Shown here piece by piece: positions 59,357 through 64,000 of a stretch of 64,000 bases of DNA (position 1 is the stretch's first letter; every line of letters begins with the position of its first letter). The notes below the pieces were generated by a model. It was given only the letters and a program-made list of their open reading frames with translations. It had not been told where the DNA came from and ran no database searches. The stretch spans positions 558,001 through 622,000 of the forward strand of contig CAVQUF010000003.1 of the NCBI GenBank assembly GCA_963716865.1, given 5' to 3'. The translations under genes were made by a program, and so were the position numbers. The DNA is from AC-32 sp963716865. GTDB lineage: Bacteria; Actinomycetota; Thermoleophilia; Gaiellales; Gaiellaceae.

Positions 59357-59764
59357 ATGACCGAGCGCTACTTCACGCCCGAGGAGGCGAATGAGGCGCT
59401 CGCCGAGGTCCGACCTGCGGCCGAGCGGCTGGTCGCCCACCGCCGCACGATGACGGTGGTCGCTGGCCGGAGGGCGAAGCTCGTGCACCGGATCGCGGGG
59501 AACGGCGGCGACTTCGACCCGCAGGAGCCGCGAGAGCTCCACGAGCAGTTCGAGGCCGAGGCCTCGGCGGTCGCGCAATGCGTCGAGCGCCTCGAGCGCC
59601 TCGGCGTCGTCGTGAAGGACCTCGACCGCGGCCTGGTGGACTTCCCCGCGCTCCGCGAAGGCGAGGAGGTGCTGCTCTGCTGGCAGGTCGGCGAGGACGA
59701 GGTCGCGTTCTGGCACGGCCTCGACGAGGGCTTCGCCGGCAGGAAACCTCTGCCGTTCGACTAA
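59357..59764 (+). CDS. DUF2203 family protein
   Basis: Protein of 135 residues matching DUF2203: RYFTPEEANEALAEVRPAAERLV near the start, a helical middle (LHEQFEAEASAVAQCVERLERLGVVVKDLDRGLVDFPA) and the closing EVLLCWQVGEDEVAFWHGLDEGFAGRKPL. Members are soluble proteins of unknown function found in many bacteria and archaea, sometimes near DNA or envelope genes. It starts a plus-strand block with MscS and PBP1A. Confidence 0.85.
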   Translation: MTERYFTPEEANEALAEVRPAAERLVAHRRTMTVVAGRRAKLVHRIAGNGGDFDPQEPRELHEQFEAEASAVAQCVERLERLGVVVKDLDRGLVDFPALREGEEVLLCWQVGEDEVAFWHGLDEGFAGRKPLPFD

Positions 59765-59773
59765 CAGCGCGCT

Positions 59774-60496
59774 ATGCCGTACTGGCACCGGTGGATCGTG
59801 TTCGGCTCGGTCCTGATCCTGACGCTCGCGGTCGCGTGGCTGATCGACCGGCGGATGACCCGTCGCAACCTGCCGCCTGCGGTCGAGACGCGCTACCGGA
59901 TTCTGCGCCGGAGCGTCGTCTCATTGATCGTGTTCGTCGGTGCCCTCTCCGCGCTGCTCGTGATCCCGCCGGTCCGTGCGGCCGCGATGGGGATCCTCGC
60001 CTCCTCGGCCGTGATCGGGCTCGTCGTCGGCTTCGCTGCGCAGCGGACGCTGGGGAACTACATCGCGGGCCTCCTGATCGCGTTCGCGCAACCGCTCAGG
60101 CTCGGCGACCACGTCGAGATCGCCGAGCTGACCGGCGTGGTCGAGGAGGTTGGGCTCACGTACACGTTCATCCGCACGGCCGACAACGACCGGCTCGTGA
60201 TCCCGAACGAGCGAATCGCCTCGGATACGATCCGGAATTCCTCGATTGTTGGACGAAGGAAGCTCGCACAGGTGACCGTCCAGGTACCTCTCGACTCTGA
60301 TCTCGACGCCGTTCGCGGCCTGCTGCGCGAGGCGGCCGGCGATGACCGCGCGGAGGTTGAGGTCGCCTCGCTCGCGGGGCAGGCGCGCCTCGTGCTCAGC
60401 GTCTGGGCCGACGACGCGCCGGCCGCCGAGCGGCTCGAGAGCGAGCTCCGCCTGAAGGCTCACGCGCGCCTGCGCGAGGCCGGGGTCTTCGCGTGA
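59774..60496 (+). CDS. Small-conductance mechanosensitive channel (MscS family)
   Basis: 240-residue protein with two N-terminal helices, then the pore helix SLIVFVGALSALLVIPPVRAAAMGILASSAVIGLVVGFAAQRTLGNYIAGLLIAF, the beta domain QPLRLGDHVEIAELTGVVEEVGLTYTFIRTADNDRLVIPNERIASD, and a cytoplasmic C-terminus. Fewer helices than E. coli MscL or MscK and close to the minimal MscS layout. It would protect against hypo-osmotic shock. Its TGA overlaps the GTG of the PBP1A gene. Confidence 0.9.
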   Translation: MPYWHRWIVFGSVLILTLAVAWLIDRRMTRRNLPPAVETRYRILRRSVVSLIVFVGALSALLVIPPVRAAAMGILASSAVIGLVVGFAAQRTLGNYIAGLLIAFAQPLRLGDHVEIAELTGVVEEVGLTYTFIRTADNDRLVIPNERIASDTIRNSSIVGRRKLAQVTVQVPLDSDLDAVRGLLREAAGDDRAEVEVASLAGQARLVLSVWADDAPAAERLESELRLKAHARLREAGVFA

Positions 60497-62670
60497 CGCC
60501 GCCTCCGCCCGGCCGCGGACGGCGCGACCGCGACGACGGCCTCGACGAGGTCCTGCGCAGGGCGCGCCGGCGCCGCAGCCGGGTTACCGGCCGCCGCCGC
60601 CAGCGCCTGAAGTTCTTCTTCGGCGCCCTTCTGGTGATCCTGCTCGTGCTGCTCGCCTCGGGGATGGGCGCGGTCGGGGCGTTCCGCTCCAGCTGTGACC
60701 TGAACCAGCTCGAGCCGGTCCAGATCGGGCAGAACTCGTTCATCTTCGCCGCCGACGGCTCGCTGCTCGGGTCGATCCCGGCCGAGAAGAACCGCACCCC
60801 GGTTCCGCTCTGGAAAATCAGCCCGTGGCTGCTGAAGGCGACAGTGGCGATCGAGGACCACCGGTTCTACGGGCACGGCGGGGTCGACTACGAGGGGATC
60901 GCGCGCGCCGCGTGGAGCGACCTCCGCGCCGGCCAGGTCGTCCAGGGCGGCTCGACGATCACGCAGCAACTGGTGCGCAACCTCTACATCTCGAAGGAGC
61001 GCACGTTCAAGCGCAAGCTCAAGGAGGCGTGCCTCGCGGTCAAGCTGAGCCGCCGCTGGTCGAAGGACCGGATCCTCGACGAGTACGTGAACCAGGTCTA
61101 CTACGGCAACCACGCCTACGGGATCGAGGCCGCGGCGCAGACCTACTTCTCCAAGCACGCGCGGGACCTCTGGCTCGGGCAGGCAGCGCTGCTGGCAGGC
61201 CTTCCCCAGGCGCCCTCGTCCTACGACCCGCTGCACCGGCCGGCCAGCGCGATCGTTCGCCGGGACGCCGTCTTACGCGCGATGCGCGAGTACGGGTACA
61301 TCACGCCGGCCCAGTACCGGGAGGCGGTCACGCAGCGCGATCTCCGGCTGAAGCCGGGCAAGCTCTACACGCGGATCAAGGAGCCGTACTTCTTCAGCTA
61401 CGTGCGCGACCAGCTGATCGCGGAGTACGGGTCGAGCACGGTGCGCTCCGGCGGGCTGCGCGTGGACACGACGATCAACCCGCGACTCCAGCGCGCGGCG
61501 GCGAAGGCGATCCGCGACACGCTCTACCTGCGGAACGATCCGGCTGCGGCGGTGGTCTCGATCAATCCCGCGACCGGCGCGATCAGGGCGATGACGGCGG
61601 TGACCCCCGGCCACACGGGCAACCAGTTCAACCTCGTCGCCCAGGCTCGCAGGCAGCCCGGCTCGACGTTCAAGGCCTTCGTCCTGACCGCGGCCATCGC
61701 CGAGGGCATGAACCCGGACTCGACCTACTACACATCCGCCCCGTTCCACTACCAGCCGGACCCGTACACGCCCGCCTGGGACGTCTCGACGTACGACCAC
61801 ACCTACGCCGGCTCGATCTCGGTCGCGAGCGCGACCCTGCGCTCGGACAACACGGTCTACGCGCAGCTGACGCTCGACGTCGGGCCGGCGAAGGTCGCCG
61901 AGATGGCGCACCGGCTCGGGGTGACGACCCACCTCGACGTGGTCCCGGCGATGGGGCTAGGCGCGGACGCGATCTCGCCGCTCGACGAGTCGTCGGCCTA
62001 CGCGACCCTGGCGGCCGGAGGGATCTACTCGAAGCCGATGGCGATCACGGAGGTCAAGCTCGCGAACGGCAAGGTGGACACCGACGCGGGCTGGGGCAAC
62101 CCGGACCGAAAGCGTGTGATCTCGGACGGGGTCGCGTACGAGGTGACGCGGATCCTCGAGCAGAACATCCTCGAGGGGACCGGCACCGGCGCGTACTTCG
62201 GCCGTCCGGCGGCGGGCAAGACCGGCACGACCGACAACCATGCGGACGGCTGGTTCTCCGGCTACGTGCCCCAGCTCGAGGCGACCGTCTGGGTGGGGTA
62301 TCCCCAGGGTGAGATCCCGATGGACGACGTGCACGGCATCGCCGTCGCCGGGGGCACGTTCCCGGCGACGATCTGGCGGCTCTTCATGGAGGCTGCGACC
62401 GCGAACACGCCGGAGCTCGACTGGGGCCAGCCGGTGAATCCGGTCGTCTGGAAGCCGTTCACGCAGGGCCAGTACGGCTCCAGTTACTACCCATCCTCGA
62501 GCGGCTACTACTCGCCGCCGGCGGGCCCGACTCAGCAGACCACGACCAGCGCGACCACGACCACCAGGCAGACGACGACCGGGAGGACGGCGACGACCGT
62601 CCGGACTACCCCGCTCCCGCCTCCTCCGGAGCCGCCGCCCGGGCCGCCACCGCCTGCACCGCCGCCGTAG
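60493..62670 (+). CDS. Bifunctional transglycosylase/transpeptidase (class A PBP, PBP1A-like)
   Basis: Cell-wall synthase of 725 residues. A basic cytoplasmic N-terminus leads to a membrane anchor at residues 40-64. A GT51 domain follows (TVAIEDHRFYGHGGVDYEGIARAAW, GGSTITQQLVRNLY), then a transpeptidase domain with the nucleophile serine in RQPGSTFKAFVLTAA, SDN in TLRSDNTVYAQ, and KTGTTDNHADGW. The tail is Thr-, Pro- and Gly-rich. It is coupled to the MscS gene (GTGA at 60493) and precedes a GT87-like gene by 4 bp. Confidence 0.95.
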   Translation: MTPPPPGRGRRDRDDGLDEVLRRARRRRSRVTGRRRQRLKFFFGALLVILLVLLASGMGAVGAFRSSCDLNQLEPVQIGQNSFIFAADGSLLGSIPAEKNRTPVPLWKISPWLLKATVAIEDHRFYGHGGVDYEGIARAAWSDLRAGQVVQGGSTITQQLVRNLYISKERTFKRKLKEACLAVKLSRRWSKDRILDEYVNQVYYGNHAYGIEAAAQTYFSKHARDLWLGQAALLAGLPQAPSSYDPLHRPASAIVRRDAVLRAMREYGYITPAQYREAVTQRDLRLKPGKLYTRIKEPYFFSYVRDQLIAEYGSSTVRSGGLRVDTTINPRLQRAAAKAIRDTLYLRNDPAAAVVSINPATGAIRAMTAVTPGHTGNQFNLVAQARRQPGSTFKAFVLTAAIAEGMNPDSTYYTSAPFHYQPDPYTPAWDVSTYDHTYAGSISVASATLRSDNTVYAQLTLDVGPAKVAEMAHRLGVTTHLDVVPAMGLGADAISPLDESSAYATLAAGGIYSKPMAITEVKLANGKVDTDAGWGNPDRKRVISDGVAYEVTRILEQNILEGTGTGAYFGRPAAGKTGTTDNHADGWFSGYVPQLEATVWVGYPQGEIPMDDVHGIAVAGGTFPATIWRLFMEAATANTPELDWGQPVNPVVWKPFTQGQYGSSYYPSSSGYYSPPAGPTQQTTTSATTTTRQTTTGRTATTVRTTPLPPPPEPPPGPPPPAPPP

Positions 62671-62674
62671 CCGC

Positions 62675-63989
62675 GTGAAGCCGCGCCTCGAGCCGGCGGG
62701 CGTGCGGGACGCGCTGCGTGCTGCGCTCGTTGCCGTGCCCGTCTTCGTCGCCGCCTGCGCGGTCCCCGACGGCGGGCTCTTCCGTGCCGCGCGGTTTCGG
62801 GACGTGCACGTCTACCAGGGCTACGCGGAGAAGTTCCTGCACGGGGAGCTGCCGTACCGCGACGTCTTCGTCGAGTACCCGCCGGGAGCGTTTGCGGTCT
62901 TCATGCCGCCGACCGCGTTCGGCGCGGGGCACTACAACGCCGCGTTCAAGTCGCTGATGGCGCTCTGCGGGATCGCGACGATCCTCCTCGCGGCGCTCGT
63001 GCTGGTGGAGGTCGGCGCCTCGCGGCGGGAGCTGTACGTTGCAGTGGGCCTGCTCGCGCTGGCGCCGGCTGCGCTCGGCCCGATCTCGCTCAACACCTAC
63101 GACGCCTGGCCCGCGCTGCTCACGGTGCTCGGGCTGCTGCTCTTCCTGCGCGGCCGCGACCTGCTCGGCTTCGCAGCGCTCGGGCTCGCGGTCTCGGCGA
63201 AGGTCTACCCGCTCGCGCTCGTCCCCCTCGCGGGCATCTACGTCTGGCGCCGCGCCGGCCCGCGGCGTACGGCGCTCGGACTCGGCGCCTTCGTCGCCGT
63301 CGCCACGCTGGTGGTGATCCCGTTCGCCGCCTACGACGCGCACGGCGTGGTGTCCAGCTTCCGCTCGCAGGCGGACCGCGGGCTGCAGGTGGAGAGCCTC
63401 GGCGCGTCCCTTCTGCTCGTCGCCGACCGGCTCGGGCTCTACCACGCGAACGTCGTCGTGACGACGGGGGTCGCGGGGCGGAACCTGGACGGCTCGCTGC
63501 CAGACGCGCTCTCGCGGGCGACGCTCGTGCTCGAGGCGCTCGCGGTCGTGCTCGTCGCGGTGCTCTACGCGCGCTCGCAGGACCTGCGCGCGAGGCTGCC
63601 GCTGGCGTTCGCCGCCGCGGTCGCGGCGACTGCTCGCCTTCACGAAGGTCTTCTCGCCGCAGTACATGGTCTGGCTCGTCCCGCTGGTCGTGTGCTCGGG
63701 CAGCGTGCTCGCGGTCGCGCTGACGGCGATCTCGCTCCTGCTCGCCCAGGTCTGGTTCTTCCACTACCACGCGCTCTTCAGGATCGCCTGGCCGACCTGG
63801 CTCCTGCTCGTGCGAAACGTCCTTGTCGTGGCGATCTTCGCGGTGCTGGCCGTCGAGCTCGCCCGGGCTCAGCCCCGGCGATGGAAGATCAGGACGCCGT
63901 CGCGCTCGAAGACCAGCCGCCAATCGGGGTTGCGCCGCAGCCAGGAGAGCTGGACTGCGGTTGGCAAGGGCGCCAGCCGGTCCGCGTAG
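62675..63989 (+). pseudogene. GT87/DUF2029-like membrane glycosyltransferase, apparent frameshift
   Basis: The protein starts at GTG 62675 (VKPRLEPAGVRDALRAALVA) and shows GT87-like features: RFRDVHVYQGYAEKFLHGELPYRDVFVEYPPGAF and AKVYPLALVPLAGIYVWRR. At 63629 homology jumps +1: removing the A restores LLAFTKVFSPQYMVWLVPLVV, a typical late motif, and the new frame runs to TAG at 63987-63989. Without the change the original frame stays open to the window end but loses hydrophobicity. The last ~120 nt also code for another gene on the minus strand, so the true 3' end is uncertain. Confidence 0.6.
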
Positions 63990-64000
63990 CCGGGCGAGGT
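63869..64000 (-). CDS. C-terminal fragment of a larger protein
   Basis: 43 codons enter from the right edge and stop at 63869. They read TSPGYADRLAPLPTAVQLSW, then LRRNPDWRLVFERDGVLIFH and RRG. The closing pattern WxLVFERDGVLIFxR is common at the ends of large membrane glycosyltransferases, but the fragment is too short for a family call. It overlaps the shifted frame of the gene on the plus strand. Confidence 0.5.
   Translation of the reverse strand, partial: TSPGYADRLAPLPTAVQLSWLRRNPDWRLVFERDGVLIFHRRG

Overview
The window is very G+C-rich and densely coded, with frequent GTG and TTG starts and 4-bp stop/start overlaps. It carries an actinobacterial-style replication-origin neighbourhood. 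dnaA, dnaN, recF, a DUF721/DciA gene, gyrB and gyrA lie on the minus strand. rpmH, rnpA, yidD, yidC, jag, rsmG, parA and parB lie on the plus strand. An ECF42-type sigma factor with its DGPF partner, an MshD-like tandem acetyltransferase and a PE-Lig-Pol LigD suggest a deep-branching actinobacterium, most plausibly Thermoleophilia (Gaiella/Solirubrobacter-like). That placement is inference; no 16S gene is present.

Layout. 1-5 kb: EamA-type permease fragment, Nudix hydrolase, PLP decarboxylase, PolX, polyprenol-phosphate glycosyltransferase, thioredoxin. 5-9.1 kb: minus-strand thiamine operon thiD-thiM-thiE-thiL behind a TPP riboswitch, followed by a lone DppB-type permease. 9-21.8 kb: MrfA-like helicase, a membrane protein of unknown function, a one-PASTA membrane protein, a secreted HExxH protein, a DGPF/ECF42 locus joined by an apparent one-base insertion, DDAH-like hydrolase, SLOG protein, NDH-2, GNAT, lipoprotein, LigD. 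21.9-31 kb: one long minus-strand lipid block (ECF sigma, fabZ-fabH-fabD-fabG-fabF, HAD, GNAT, zinc-ribbon ureohydrolase, accD, accA) ending at a hairpin terminator. 31-36.6 kb: secreted amidase, NfeD and slipin pair, GalT-like protein, MerR regulator. 36.7-51 kb: origin region. 51-64 kb: secreted PQQ-type dehydrogenase with a PKD domain, tRNA-Ile(GAT), bifunctional nuclease, then a minus-strand block (PIG-V-like transferase, solute-binding lipoprotein, CPBP protease, L,D-transpeptidase, PrcB-like protein, chorismate mutase) and a plus-strand block (DUF2203, MscS, PBP1A, GT87-like transferase interrupted by a frameshift).

The most unusual signal is a non-coding element of about 72 nt present three times, at 33200-33272, 43233-43304 and 46810-46881. 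It has two hairpins with compensatory base changes and a conserved 20-nt tail, and I do not recognise it.

Two expression habits recur. Many start codons lie 6-8 nt after a TANNNT-like hexamer, which suggests leaderless mRNAs; at three divergent gene pairs one short core could serve both directions. Three conserved genes (fabG, the galT-like gene, recF) have family-typical N-termini that can only begin at CTG. Two genes show apparent single-base insertions (13975 and 63629), which could be real frameshifts or assembly errors.
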